Part shown: positions 13,236 through 24,650 of the stretch, piece by piece
Numbering within the stretch: the first letter of the stretch is position 1
Layout: each line of letters starts with the position of its first letter
NCBI GenBank assembly: GCA_000310025.1
Contig: FN649742.1
Span: 3,234,343 to 3,298,342 of the forward strand
Source: Ectocarpus siliculosus
Lineage: Eukaryota; Sar; Phaeophyceae; Ectocarpales; Ectocarpaceae
Direction of reading: 5' to 3'
Length of the DNA stretch: 64,000 nt
Notes under the pieces: generated by a model
Databases searched by the model: none
What the model was told of the DNA's origin: nothing
What the model saw: only the letters and a program-made list of their open reading frames with translations
Translations under genes and position numbers: made by a program

Positions 13236-14948
13236 CAGGCAGTCAGAGGGGGTAGAATACACCATTCGTTTACGAAAGAGAACTAACTCTCCATGAATCT
13301 CGGGTACTCGTTCCGCCTCTTCTCTCTCTTCAACTGTTTTCACACACGACCCAATACATCCATTGGCACACACCCCTCTTTGCCTGGTCCTTAATCGGGT
13401 GCGTGCGTGTTGCCACGGCATGTAGGTTGCCAGCCAGGTCGTCAACACGCTGCTTGAGTGGAGCAACCACGGTTTGCTGCACGTGCCCCATATTAGCCCC
13501 AATGCTCGGTACTGTGCTGCCTTTATTTTCTTGCCCCGTCGCGCTAGGTTCATCAACATCCTGTTGAACAACTGCGAGTTCATCAGTGAGCGGCTCGCCT
13601 CGGAGAAAAGGTACCAAGATGCGTGCCGAGACCCGACCTTGCCTTCCGGTCTCGACCTCAAGAGGCAGTTCGTGGCTCCCCTTGCCAAAAGAGTGAGTTG
13701 AATGTGCCCGATTTAGTCCTTGTTGTTGTTCTGTTCTTCTTGTTTGCGGCCTTCTTCTTTTTTTGCAACCCTCGTCATTGTTATTTTGACCTTTTGAGGT
13801 TTTTACTCACGATTTCTCTGTGCAAACGTGATTCCCGTGGTCACAGACTGACTTACCCAAAAAAAGATATACGAAAATACAAAAAATAACAATGTGAAGA
13901 CAACAACAACAACAACAACAGCAACAACAAACGTGAGCTTTTTGTACCAAGGGCTTGTGATGTTTGCGCCTCTGTGGAGGTGGAAGGCAATTTCGGTGTG
14001 TTTCGTCTCCGGGAAAATTGCCAAGGTGGTGCACAAAGCGAACAGCCTGACGACGTTCCTCTGCCATCCTATCTACGTTGACGCTCGTTTACCACAACGC
14101 CCTCACATGGTCCTTTTTTGGAAACCATAAATGTTTTGTGGCTTGATGTGTGTTGCGGCATCACAGCAGCTACTCGCTGGACAAGGTGTGGGAGGACGAA
14201 GAGGCCCAGCATCAGTATTTTATTTTCGAGGATGTTGATCCCTAGACCACCGTACCCCCCCCCCCCCACGGTTTGCCATCGGGGTTTTGTTTTCGTCGCT
14301 TGGTAACTACCTTCGTTGTAAAACAAGCCGATCGCTTCGTGAGCTCGACAACCAGGTTACCGCCTTTTTTTTGCCTTTTTTTTTGCGATAACCATAAGAA
14401 TGGTGGTGGAGTAGATTACGTGCGGGGTCGATAACCCTCAATCCACGCAAGGGGGATGATCGCACCACGTTGTGTTCAATTGGTCAAGCACCCTCGAGGC
14501 AGTTACACAGTGCTTACAACTGTCTCTGGGAGTGAAAGCACCAGAAAGTAAATTAAGTCATATGCAGCTGTCATCCGTACGCAAGGAAGTAAGCACAAGA
14601 TGCCGAACACCCTTAGCAGGATGCATCGCACCCTTCATGCGACTCGCCGAGTACCTCATGGCGCTTCGCGCTTGGTGATGTGAGAGCCTGGTCCGGTGAG
14701 AACCCGGCGTGCTCCGTCCCTGCTTTGTAGGGAGGCGAGGTCCATGGTCTAACGACTACGGCATGCACGACTATGAGTACCCCCCCCCCCCCGTATCCCT
14801 CGTTTTGTTGTGACCCCCCCGCGATTCGCCATTCACCCGTGCCGTGTGTGTGTCATAGGTGCTGAACAAGGTGGAGGACGAGGAGAACGAGCAGGCATTC
14901 AAGGATGACGACCCGGACTCGGACGACAGCGAGGGGCGCGCCATGTGA
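8854..14948 (+). CDS. Unrecognised 230-aa protein, 8 exons
   Basis: Exons: 8854-8892, 9988-10164, 10896-10919 (a 24-nt microexon), 11463-11497, 12326-12395, 12895-13007, 13548-13692, 14859-14948. Every junction is GT-AG and phases agree, giving 693 nt. The N-terminal part is Gly/Ala/Pro-rich and repeats (R/K)YVPPP twice (residues about 29-34 and 57-62). The middle is Lys-rich and polar. A region starting FDLWTKTDVTKTRNWAKAEE and continuing through FINILLNNCEFISERLASEK looks like an alpha-helical conserved core. The tail is acidic (DDDPDSDDSEGRAM). There is no signal peptide or membrane segment. Start: first ATG after the divergent promoter, opening a short exon. Intron 7 carries a full copy of repeat R. 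I do not recognise the family and assign no function; the exon chain is well supported. Confidence 0.75.
9455..9549. repeat. 41-bp inverted repeat (hairpin), intron 1 of the 230-aa gene
   Basis: Arms 9455-9495 and 9509-9549 are reverse complements with about three mismatches and a 13-nt loop; they start CGAGTCAGCGCACAGGGGTG. Weaker symmetry continues outward (CCGTATACATACGG against CCTTACGGTATGCATAC). It resembles a very small foldback or MITE insertion. Confidence 0.8.
9918..9950. repeat. (CT)n tract upstream of an acceptor
   Basis: A CT dinucleotide run about 37 bp before the exon 2 acceptor (9987) of the 230-aa gene; it probably contributes to its pyrimidine tract. The complementary type, (GA)n, lies at 13181-13231 in intron 6. 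Confidence 0.85.
12007..12043. repeat. (CAG)n trinucleotide tract
   Basis: About 12 CAG units in intron 4 of the 230-aa gene. It gives poly-Gln, poly-Ser or poly-Ala in open frames, but none joins in phase to a neighbouring exon, so I treat it as intronic. Confidence 0.8.
13181..13231. repeat. (GA)n microsatellite
   Basis: About 50 bp of GA units in intron 6 of the 230-aa gene. No coding role. Confidence 0.9.
14262..14792 (+). repeat. Interspersed repeat family R, copy 2
   Basis: A full-length copy, bounded by C-runs on both sides (14255-14268 and 14780-14793), inserted in intron 7 of the 230-aa gene in the sense direction. Internal blocks match copies at 1-535 and 22455-22999, including the GCACAAGATGCCGAACACCC block and the TGGTCTAACGACTACGGCAT end. 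It lies well clear of the exon 8 acceptor (14858). Confidence 0.8.
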
Positions 14949-15799
14949 TGCGGCACGACGTGATGCTGCGCCATGTCCCACGTGATGGCCGACGTTGTTT
15001 GTTATTGTTGTTGTTGTTTTCAAGAGGTTCGGTGGGCGATGTGCGTGGTCGGCCCAGCGGCGCACAGCCGGCTTCCCACCGCCGTGCGATAGGCGTGGCT
15101 GGTGAACTTGACCAAATGTGGTGCGGCGATGTTTTGCCCTGCATTTGGTGCCGGGCGTTGCAGTACAACCGTTTACTCTTTCTGCCGTGTGCATTTGTTG
15201 GCGTTAATGAGGCGTAGTTTTCAGAGTACGACGCATCTCGTTCCGTACATGTCTCGTGTAGCATACTTCTTATCTGATGGTATTTTTTTTTCTTGGAGAA
15301 ACGGAAGTCATTTACAATCCTTTTGCTACAAGTGGTCGTTGAAAGGGGTAGTTCGGGAGAGAGGCCACAAATTCATGGCCGTCCCCGAGCCGTTAGACAA
15401 CAAACCGTTAAGGGCGGAGCAGGGTTTAGGCACTCATCATGCTTGCTACACCTGACCGTTAGGGATTTCCTCTCCTTGCAAAATTGTTAAGGATAATTTT
15501 CTGGCTGTGACCACCGCTCTACTGCGAGAACCCAGCAATGGTTGATTATTCTTTGTACAGCAGTGCAGTGTTGATGGGTAAACATGTTGATCGATGCAGA
15601 AATCAGATGCACCCACCTGGAACGAATTTTGAGTGGTCAAGACTTCGCGGTGACGATATGTTCTTGATCAGTCGGTCCATGAGGTTATACTTGTATTTGT
15701 GATCTAGTCTACAGGTATTTCTTGTGTCGTCTGGGAGTGCTCTTCTTTCCTTCGTGTGTACCTAAGTGAGCGAGTTGTTTGTGATGTTGGACTGGGTGG
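14949..15799. other. Spacer after the 230-aa gene
   Basis: Contains the 3' UTR of the 230-aa gene and a (TTG)n tract at 15001-15017. I see no further gene and no clear poly(A) signal. Confidence 0.5.
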
Positions 15800-16368
15800 G
15801 CTCGGCCTCTATCCCCCCCCCTGAAGCAGTACGTTGAAGGTCTGATTGGCGGTAAGAAGGCCATCGTTTCTCTTGTTTCTCCGTTGTTTGTTTTGTGTGT
15901 TTCCCGCTCCCGCTCTATCGCTGGCGCCCTCAAGACGTACTGTCGCACCGTGTCTGTATGTCAGGCTCCGCCCATGCCCACGCGCACGCTTGTGGACCTC
16001 TTGATCAATATGCAGTCTCGCGCGCAGAGGGCGCCACGGCTCGCGGAGCACAGATATAGGTTGTAACTGGTGCCCAACCTCCCCGGGATCAGGTTTGGAC
16101 GTTGGGGATCGACCTTGGACAACATGTAGTCTACGCTGCCAGCCCGCCCTAAATCGATTGGACCAACGTTGCAATTCGTGACGCGGGGCTAGCTGCACAC
16201 GTCGGCGTACAACCTGACTCTAGGGAGGTTGTGGCGAGGTTGTGCACCAGATACAACCTGCCCTGGCCGCCCGTGCGTGAGTGTTTGGTGATAACGGTTC
16301 CGGGGTTTACCTGCGAGTATACCGTCATGGTGAAACTGAAGGGCGCGGAGCCGAACGTGCACCTGTAA
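15800..16368 (+). pseudogene. Decayed coding-like sequence, family unknown
   Basis: Two plus-strand open segments in different frames look coding. The first runs from about 15800 to TAA at 16064 and contains KQYVEGLIGGKKAIVS and RTLVDLLINMQSRAQ. The second runs from about 16067, is interrupted by TAA at 16150, and continues to TAA at 16366, containing DWTNVAIRDAGLAAHVGVQP and VVARLCTRYNLPWPP. Reading them as one protein needs one frameshift and one stop to be overcome, so it is either a pseudogene or an unrecognised multi-exon gene. I do not recognise the family. Confidence 0.35.
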
Positions 16369-17679
16369 CCAAGGACCAGGGTTGGCGGCTTCCCCGCCCA
16401 CCGGGATCACACTATTACCGTCTTAGCGCGTATATATTGTAGGTCGATTGGTTTGCAAGTACACCTGTGGGCGGTATCGTCGAAAGGGCATGGGAGGCCG
16501 TCGCGTTTCGACGAGAGCGGTCTTGTACAGTAGTGAGTGGCATTCCTCCCGCGCGTCATCATCTACGCTGTAATTCAATTTGCGGTCTGTCGATATTGAT
16601 TCTTCGAGAATCGTCTTTGTGAGGGAGGCACGCCGACGTACACCACAAGTTTAACATGGGGACGGGACAACAGTCGTGTGACGCGGTGCAACTGCTATCG
16701 TTTCACGATAGACGAGTAGACGAGGGACGAGGGAAGTTGGCGGTTGGCGGAGTAGCGGGCGGTTTGAGGTGGAACGACGATCGTTTCGCAAGAACCAATT
16801 ATTATGCGGCGTAATAGTGGTTTACTGCTGTTGGGCTGTTGTTGGTGTTCAATTGGCAGCAGGCGATGGCGTGCAAGCCGCAACAGGAGGTGACATTCCA
16901 ACCTCAACCAACTTGTAGCGACGTCTGCTGGTAGTGTGTTGATAGCATGTGAGGCCGCACGTCTGTCTACAGTATGACGCCAAACAGGGATGATACACAA
17001 ACCAGGGGCACCAACATCATTTGTCTGTGTCTCCCTGTCGCCCCCGAAGCTCCCTCCGTCACACAAAATGTCTTCTACCCCCGGCACAAATAAATATAAA
17101 GAGTGGCGACGGACGACGCCCACCTCTACTCCTCTTCCACTTCCTCCTCTAGCTTGAAAGGTGAGACAAGAAGAATTTGCTTGGCACCTGTGGGAGAGAC
17201 TGAGGGGGGAGGTGGTGAATAGAAAGTAAACAACATGGACATTGAGGTACACCAACCTCTTTGTATCCGTTCGACATAGTCTGCAGCAGTAATTCTCACA
17301 GGGGAGTGCCTTGAAGGCTTTCGAGCGTTGATTGAAACGTATTCGATACAATGCTGGGATGGCGTTCTAGGAAGAGAAAGGGCAGTGTAAGCGGCCTCGA
17401 GGACCGCGTGGTGCCCTCGTGGCTACTCGTGCTGTAGCTCTGTGCAGGTCGTTTGGCCCTCAGTTGAAACGTTACTTTTGTAACTGTCGAGGTTTGTCTG
17501 ATGTTCATGGACACACTGTGTGTCTTGAACCTCGAGAGAGACGGGGGCACACACACACGAGAGAGAAGTATGAGGGTTTTGTTTTGCTGGTGACTTCTTG
17601 CGCGCGCAGAAGCCAGCACGAGGCGCGCGCAGAAGCCAGCACGAGGATGCATGTATTATGTACTACAGAGGGGGGCCCG
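16369..17679. other. Gene-poor spacer
   Basis: No supported gene on either strand. A direct repeat of about 23 bp (GCGCGCAGAAGCCAGCACGA twice) lies at 17597-17645. The long minus-strand open frame over 16695-17351 has no domain pattern or splice context and was not accepted. Confidence 0.4.
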
Positions 17680-17822
17680 GTAGTGCAGGGGTGTGTCCAG
17701 AGATTTTACCCGCACTATAGCGGGCACCTGCACTACTCCGAAGAGTGCCTCAATAATGCAGATCCTGCACTATTGAGGTTTCGAATATCCCTCAATGGTG
17801 CAGGTCCTGCACTGTTGCGGAG
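17680..17822. repeat. Array of short palindromes, core GTGCAGG/CCTGCAC (array 1)
   Basis: Contains CCCGCACTATAGCGGG (17709-17724), a ~31-bp near-palindrome CCTCAATAATGCAG...CCTGCACTATTGAGG (17748-17778), and CCTCAATGGTGCAGGTCCTGCACTGTTG (17789-17816). The same units, and the lead-in GTCCAGAGATTTTACC, recur at 19202-19361. Confidence 0.75.
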
Positions 17823-18389
17823 ATGCTTGACTTGATGGTGTGGCGCTCACGCTTTGCGGGGCTAACTGGGTACGAAATTAAACGAATTGCAGTAGTACTG
17901 GGCCCTGTCCTAGCGTGGGCGTGGGCAGACTGTCTCGCGACGCGTTGTGGTTCCCCCCTGTCGCACACACAGAAGTGTTGTATAAAGTTTACCTGCATGC
18001 TCCACCGTTATTTTCTTCCTGCCTCAGCACTCGTACTGTACTGCACACCCTGAACTGCTGTCGCGCGAATCAACCCTTCTACGTTAATACGTAGCTAACG
18101 AAGCGAAATCTCAGTCCTCGTTGCCCTCCTTCGATGTTGCAAGACAAAAAAGACAAAAAAAAATAAGAAACACGACAGGAAGCGCACTGCAGCTGACCCC
18201 CCGCTCGCACTACCCGAAAAATCCGCTCATGTCTGCCTGGCGCACCCGCTTAGCGGAATGCGCTGCTATCATCGCCAGATCACCGTCAACTCAAGGCATG
18301 GTGCGCCTCTGCGTAGAGCTCTTCGGGTCTGCAGTAGCACGTGTACCGTCGTCTCTGTGGTGCTTTTGTCCGCTGTCCGTGTGTGTTTT

Positions 18390-20215
18390 TATTATTAGCA
18401 TCGACCGCGCTAACCCGCTCACCAATGAAAAGACGTCAGTCTCAGAGCGTTTGAAAACGCAAAACACTTCTAAATGTCATTAACTGGGACCCCGTGAGGG
18501 GGCGGCATGGGGGAGACTAACCTATTCTCCGTATCAAAGACAGAAACGGTAGCAACAGAAGAAAACTGCACGCGTCTACCCAAGGGCTGCTACCTTGCAC
18601 TTGAGTTCGTTTTGGAGTGCTTTCACCGTCATCCTCCTTCCTTCCAACTCCATCGTTCTCCTGGTCGTTTTCACAGCAACTTCTCGACATCCCTTCTCTA
18701 GCCCTGCGTCGTTTGAGGTGGGGAAGGTCCTCTGGCTCGAAGCTCTTGCTCTCTTCCATGTGTGTGTGTGTGTGTATTATTAGCATCGACCGCGCTAACC
18801 GACTGACCAATGAAAAACGTCAGCCTCGGTGCGGATAAAAACAAAAGACACTTTCTAAACGCCATTAGCGGGAACCCCGTGAGGGGGCGGCATGGGGGGA
18901 CTATGCTATTCTCCGAATGAAAGACAGAAACGGTAGCAACAGAAGAAAACTGCACGCGTCTACCCAAGGGCTGCTACCTTGCACTCTAGTTCGTTTTGGA
19001 GTGCTTTCACCATCACCATCCTCCTTGCTTTCACCACCATCATCATCATTCTCATCATCATTTGCACTGCAATTGTTTTTCGGCAGTTCTTCTCTGTGGC
19101 CCTGCGTCAATTGTTGTGGTGAAGGTCATCTGGCTCGAAGCTCGTGCTCTATTCCACGCTATGATTCCCTCCTTAGTTGTTGTGTTGGTCTTTGTGTGTG
19201 TCCAACCTGCACTACTGCGGGGCACCACGGTGCCCAACCTGCACTATAGCGGGACCGCCCGCAATAGTGCAGGACCTGCACTATTGAGGGCGCTGTCGGT
19301 GTCCAGAGATTTTACCTGCACTATACCGAGCACCTGCACTATTCAACCTGCGCTATACCGCCCCCCCCTCTGCAGTCCGCACAGACATGACCTCCAGTCC
19401 AAACGTCTAAACGACCCCTTTTCGAACAAGGTGATCCCTTCGTAGAGGACACCTTTCACTGGGAGAGAGCCGGTTCACTGCGGTTTATTGAGGCTTAGCA
19501 AGCGTGCACCGGTGGCGTTTCTTGAACATACGAGCCAGAGGTAGTAATACAATAAGTGCTGACACCAGCCAGGGACGAGAGTTACTGTAGGTTGCGCCGA
19601 GCAAGGAACGTTGTTCCCAGTGATGAGGTACTGTATCGCAGCTGAGTGTTCCCAGTGATAGGTTGTTGTTGTTGTTGTTGTTGTTGTTGTGTTGTTGTCT
19701 TCACAAAAGTAATGATAATGTACTGACGTACCTACCCTTCGACCCCCAACATTCGAAGTGTTGTGTCCACGTATCGGATCGGGGGGTACAGCCAATGTCA
19801 ACACGTAGCGCGGTTGATTTACTGCTGCAGCACATAAAACAGCAAGTTGTGCCTGCATAGCTCAGCTGAAATATCGTGTCGACCCGGTGTGTTTTTTCTT
19901 CAATTAAATTCAGCATCGACCACGCTAACCGGCGGAACCAATTCGTGTGTCTTTTATTAATAGCATCGACCGCGCGAACCGGCTGACCAATGAAAAACAC
20001 GTCAGTCTCAGTGCGGTTGAAAACACTAAACACTTCTAAGTGCCATTAACTGGGACCCCGTGAGGGAGCGGTATGGGGGAGGCTAAGTTATTCTCCGGAC
20101 GAAAAAGACAGAATCAGTAGCAGCAGAAGAAAACTGCACGCGTCTACCAAGGCTGTTACCTTGCACTCGAGTTCGTTTTGGAGTGCTTTCACCATCATCA
20201 TCCTACTCTCTCACA
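18390..20215 (+). repeat. Triplicated ~300-bp dispersed repeat
   Basis: Three copies start at about 18390, 18775 and 19960 with TTATTAGCATCGACCGCGC, continue through GACCAATGAAAA, GGACCCCGTGAGGG and GGCATGGGGG, then ACTGCACGCGTCTACC and GTTTTGGAGTGCTTTCACC. A truncated fourth start (CAGCATCGACCACGCTAACC) lies at 19911. Copies 1 and 2 are almost contiguous; between copies 2 and 3 lie palindrome array 2 and a (GTT)n tract. No shared open frame is kept. Confidence 0.75.
19202..19361. repeat. Array of short palindromes (array 2)
   Basis: Same units as array 1: CCTGCACTATAGCGGG (19238-19253), a palindrome with core CAATAGTGCAGG/ACCTGCACTATTG (19262-19287), then GTCCAGAGATTTTACC and further CCTGCACTA units. 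Confidence 0.75.
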
Positions 20216-21794
20216 CTATACTGATGTGTGTGTGCGTGTTCGTCCTGGGACGAACCGCATGTACTTCAAGATACGTTGCACATTCGAGTTAGAAAACAGG
20301 GCCGATCTTATTTTACAACACCCACAGCCCCGTTTCTTCGCCGTGTGTCTGCTTTCATTATTTCTGTTAAATTTGTGATGCGGTGTTCCTCCACCTTACG
20401 GTTTATTCTTAACCTCGGGTTCGACGATATGAATATTCTTGTGTAGCGCCGAGCATGGATGCATGATTGTACAGTCATCATGTTTCATACCCCGGAAATT
20501 CTAACACATCTAAAACAGCCTGTTGGTGCGTACTCTACACCCTAAACAACGTAGGTCTTGACCACTGAACTGTGGCTTTCACTCCTTCGCGTCTCATACT
20601 TCTACCAGGTTGTGTTGCTCGTTGTGGCGGATTCGAGCTGCACGAGTGCGCATGTAGTCGGACAAGGCAAAACAACAACGGGAGAGGCTGCAATGAGGAC
20701 AAAGGCGGGTGGAAACACGAGTAGACTCATCATCTACAAGTCCGTCTGGTCACATAGTTCCAACTGTTCAGGGAATGCAAATATCTCGGGTCAGACTTCG
20801 AATTCCCAAGGGGGCGGGTTCGAGCCCCGGCAATGCCGTCTTTTTATTGCAGTTTAAGCAATTTGTTTTTGATCATATTTTTCCCCACGTGGTTTTCCTG
20901 GCCCAAGTGGCAACGTATTCTTACATCAGTCTATTTTCACCGGTTGAGGTGGTAAAACGTTTTGAAGGTGACCAAAAGAGGTCGGAAAACAAGGTCAGAG
21001 GGCTGGAAGACATATCAATAAAAACAAGTCTTCCCCGCGCATGGGCATTTTCCTTCCCGAAAAATGTTAGGAACCTCCACAATCCCGGGGGGGGGGGATC
21101 ATAACGACCAATACCCCCTATTTTCAGTTTGGTAATTCACGTTCATTCATCACACGTAGGCTGTAGGAGTGTTGCCGTGACGTTTTCCGAGCTGAAACCA
21201 ATTCCGACACGCTGGATAGAAGAGGGAACTATATTACCGTTTTTGTTTTTTTGTTTGTTTGTCTTCACATTAAACTCGTGTCAGTTGCTAATCCCAAAAT
21301 CTAGCAAAGACTCGGCCCGTGGTCACAAAAATGCTAAAGCCATCAGAAGATCTAAAGAACACGCACACTATTAGCAAGAAAAGGGTACACAAGCCCAAGG
21401 AGGTACAGCTACAATCCCTGCAGCACGTTTACGTGCTCACAACTGACCTACACGCCCACACACTACAATTCGACTACAGCAGGCGGCATCGCCCCCCTTG
21501 TCCCGCACTTCACCAAAATGAGTGTTTGTCGACTACAGCGTACTGCTGTCTGAAGCTGTCTGCACAAAAATAACACCGTACAAGCGGTCGAACAATCGTA
21601 AATCCTAATCTTTCATAAGACCTCTAAACGTGATCCAACATGGTGCTGGCTGAACGTTTTTCTCTCGCGCAACTGAAGTCGAGATGTCAACAAGATTGGC
21701 TACCTTTGACCTTTGTTTGATGTCCAAACGGTCGCGCTTAACAAAAGCATCAACTGCCGCGCGTGAGAACAACCTCAACCACAACACGTCCAAT
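20216..21794. other. Gene-poor spacer
   Basis: No gene supported. A GGTTCGAGCCC motif followed by TCTTTTT at 20817-20851 resembles a tRNA T-arm with a Pol III terminator, but no matching acceptor stem or D-arm is present. Confidence 0.4.
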
Positions 21795-22454
21795 TTCGGA
21801 AATGTTCCCTGACCTGGTGGGAAATGGGACTCTTCAGTGGCCACTTTCTCCGTGGGAGTCACTGTACGTTGCAACCACGGGAGCCGTAACCACGAGTCTT
21901 CCAATTCCAATCAAATGATGACAACCGACACCCGAGACATGCTCCATGGTTGAAGGCAGCATGGTTGGTTGCTGCCATTTGTTCGGGACTGGATGATCGA
22001 TGTTTTTGGTGTCCTTTCGTTGGAGCGACAGGCGGTTCCTGCGTTGATAGTGGCCGACTGACGGGTGCCGTTTCCCATCAGGTCAAGGCACACTTCTCGA
22101 AAATCAGGGTACAGTGCCAACGACCGGCCCGGTTTTCTGTGACGCGACGGAGTGAACGTGGGTGTCGACGACTCAGCTAGACCCGTTTCACGCTGATTCG
22201 AAGGATGTGCTCTGAGTCGGTTCTTGACCAGCGTAGACACATACTTCGAAGTACAAAGAAAATTGTCGCTATCAAAACCCGTTCGAAATCTGTCCATCAG
22301 GTCACGATGCTCCTTTCGGGATATAGATGACTTTGTGTGGTTCATCTAGCCCATTGTCTCTCCCCCAGGGAACTTCATTGACAGTGACGAGAGGCCCATC
22401 GTTGCAGCGGGCCCACTTGCAACGCTCTCGTCCTTGAATCTCCCCCCTACCCCC

Positions 22455-22999
22455 CCCGGTGTTTGCCATCGGGGTTGGGTTTTTCGTCGCCTGGCAGCGA
22501 TGTTGTAAAACAAGCCAATTCACTTCGTGCACTCGGCAACCAGGTTACCGGTTTTGTTTTTGCCTTTGGTGTTTTTTGGTTTTGCGGTAACCATGAATCG
22601 TGGTCTGAATGGTGGTCGAGTAGATTTTGTTGTGAGGGGTCGAGAACCCTCACTCCGCGCAAACTGAATAATCGCACCGCGTTGTGTTAAATTGGTCAAC
22701 CACCCTCGAGGCAGTTACACAGCGCTTAAAGCTGTATCTGGAAGTGAAAGCACCAGAAAATACACTAAGCCATACGCAGCTGTCATTCATACGCAAGGAA
22801 GTCAGCACAAGATGCCGGACACCCTTAGCGGGATGCAGCGCATCCTTCATGCGACTCGCCGAACACCTCACGGTGCTTCGCGCTTGGTGATGTGAGAGCC
22901 TGGTCCGGTGAGAACCCGGCGTGCTCCGTCCCGGCTTTGTAGGGATGCGAGGTCAATGGTCTAACGACTACGGCATGCACGACCATGAGTACACCCCCC
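22455..22999 (+). repeat. Interspersed repeat family R, copy 3, nested in the tandem unit
   Basis: Full-length copy bounded by C-runs, inserted between the two halves of tandem unit copy 1. The corresponding point in copies 2 and 3 has no long insertion, so this copy arrived after, or separately from, the tandem duplication. Confidence 0.8.
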
Positions 23000-23806
23000 C
23001 CCCATTCTTCAGGTGTATGTTTCCTATTTGTTGTGTTGTGTAGATCGTTCGACGACAACGAACACCAGAAGAAGACATGGATATCGACATCTTGGGGGCA
23101 CGATGCATTTGTTCATAGGACCTCATGAGGTGCCCCTTTATGGTGTTTGGCGTCGGCATGATCTTCTTTCTCTCGTGCAACGGAAGTGCGACATGTGATA
23201 CAAGGACTCCTGCCCTCGGCGTTTACTTGCTGACCTACCCTTTTACGAGATGGGACTGCCTGAACGGCATTCACGCTTGAGACCAGCATCGACAGCCGTG
23301 CGTGAGCTCAGCCTCAAAGCACGTGCCGCCTGCGTTATGGCGGGGTTCATTGACAGGCTCGAATACAGCTGTATTGATATCACACTTTGCATCGTACGTC
23401 CGTTGTTAGAGTGCGTGGCGGAACTGACCTGTGTTGGGCTACGACGAGGACAAGAGCGATATCGTAGTCCGACCAGAGACTTGTTATTCATGTGGAAGTC
23501 CATGTTCCGTGCTTCGCCGATATATAGATTCTACTAGTCGTACTTACGCGGTGGCTGAGGTCTCACCCCATGTCTGTAGGAGGCCATGCCTTGCCTCGGA
23601 AGTAAACGCCTGGTTCCTCATGTGCAATGTGGCCTTACAACGCTAATCCGTCAAGATTGTGTCCTGGATTATCTACGAATAGAAATGAGTTTGTGTTGCT
23701 TCTGTAAGAAACAGCTTGCTAGATACAACCACCTTTCGACGAGTACAACAAGGGTAAACGACACGACAGGGCATGCCCAGGTCTAAAGGCGGCCGCGGGC
23801 ACATGG

Positions 23807-24315
23807 TTCTAATCAGCGTGAAATGACTCCAGGTGATTCGTCGACGCCGAGATTCACTCTTGCCGTACCGCAGAAACCCGGATACACCCCCCTACCCTCT
23901 TGAAATATGCACTGAATTTCGAAAATGTTATCTGACCTGATGGGAAATGGGACTCCCATTTTCTCCGTGGGAGTCACTGTACGTTCCAACCACGGGAGCC
24001 GTATCCACGAGTCTTCCCACTCCAAACGAGTGATGACAACCGACATCCGAGATATGCTCCATGGTTGAAGTCAGCATGGTTGGTTGCTGCCATTTGTTTG
24101 GGACTGGATGATTGGTGTGTTTGGTGTCCTTTCGTTGGAGCGACAGGCGGTTCCTGCGTTGATAGTGGCCGACTGACGGGTGCCGTTTCCCATCAGGTCA
24201 AGGCACATTTCCCGAAAATCAGGGTACAGTGCCAACGACCGGCCCGGTTTTCTGCGACGCGACGGAGTGAATGTGGGCGTCGACGACTCAGCTAGAACCA
24301 TTTCACGCTGATTCG
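23807..24315. repeat. Long foldback segment within tandem copy 2
   Basis: The left part (about 23815-23885; AATCAGCGTGAAATGACTCC, CGTCGACGCC, CGCAGAAACCCGG) is the imperfect reverse complement of the right part (about 24240-24312). Symmetry continues inward (GACCTGATGGGAAATGGGAC near 23935 against its complement near 24180). The equivalent foldback in copy 3 spans about 25165-25680. Confidence 0.6.
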
Positions 24316-24557
24316 AAGGATGTGCTCTGAGTCGCTTCTTGACCAGCGTAGACACATACTTCGAAGTGCAAAGAAAATTGTCGCTATCAAAACCCGTTCG
24401 AAATCTGTCCATCAGCTCACGACGCTTGCGGGATATAGATGACTTTGTGTGGTTCATCTAGCCGATTGCTGCCCCGGGAACTTCATTGACAGTGACGAGA
24501 GGCCCATCGTTGCAGCGGGCCCACTTGCGAAACTCTCTTGTCCTTCAGCCCCCCCCC

Positions 24558-24650
24558 CGGGTAGGAACGGTGCTCCGTCTCGAAAGGGACGCGTGGTCAA
24601 TGGTCAAATGACTACGGCAAGCAACAAATGAGTACGCCCCCCCCCCTCTC
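24558..24650 (+). repeat. Short element related to the 3' end of repeat R
   Basis: GTGCTCCGTCTCGAAAGGGA, then GTGGTCAATGGTCAAATGAC, ending ATGAGTACG plus a C-run. It matches the last ~90 bp of family R and the three minus-oriented copies in myosin introns (52118-52195, 52240-52320, 52930-52995). Confidence 0.65.

Noticed and set aside
14167-14248. Exon-like SYSLDKVWEDEEAQ segment resembling the last exon of the 230-aa gene
   Set aside because: No acceptor puts it in phase with exon 7; the exon at 14859 does fit. It could be an old duplicate of that exon, but I cannot support it.
17680-20215. CRISPR-like array
   Set aside because: The repeats differ in sequence and spacing and this is a nuclear eukaryotic genome.
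20780-20855. tRNA-like T-arm and T-run
   Set aside because: No complementary acceptor stem, D-arm or anticodon arm upstream.
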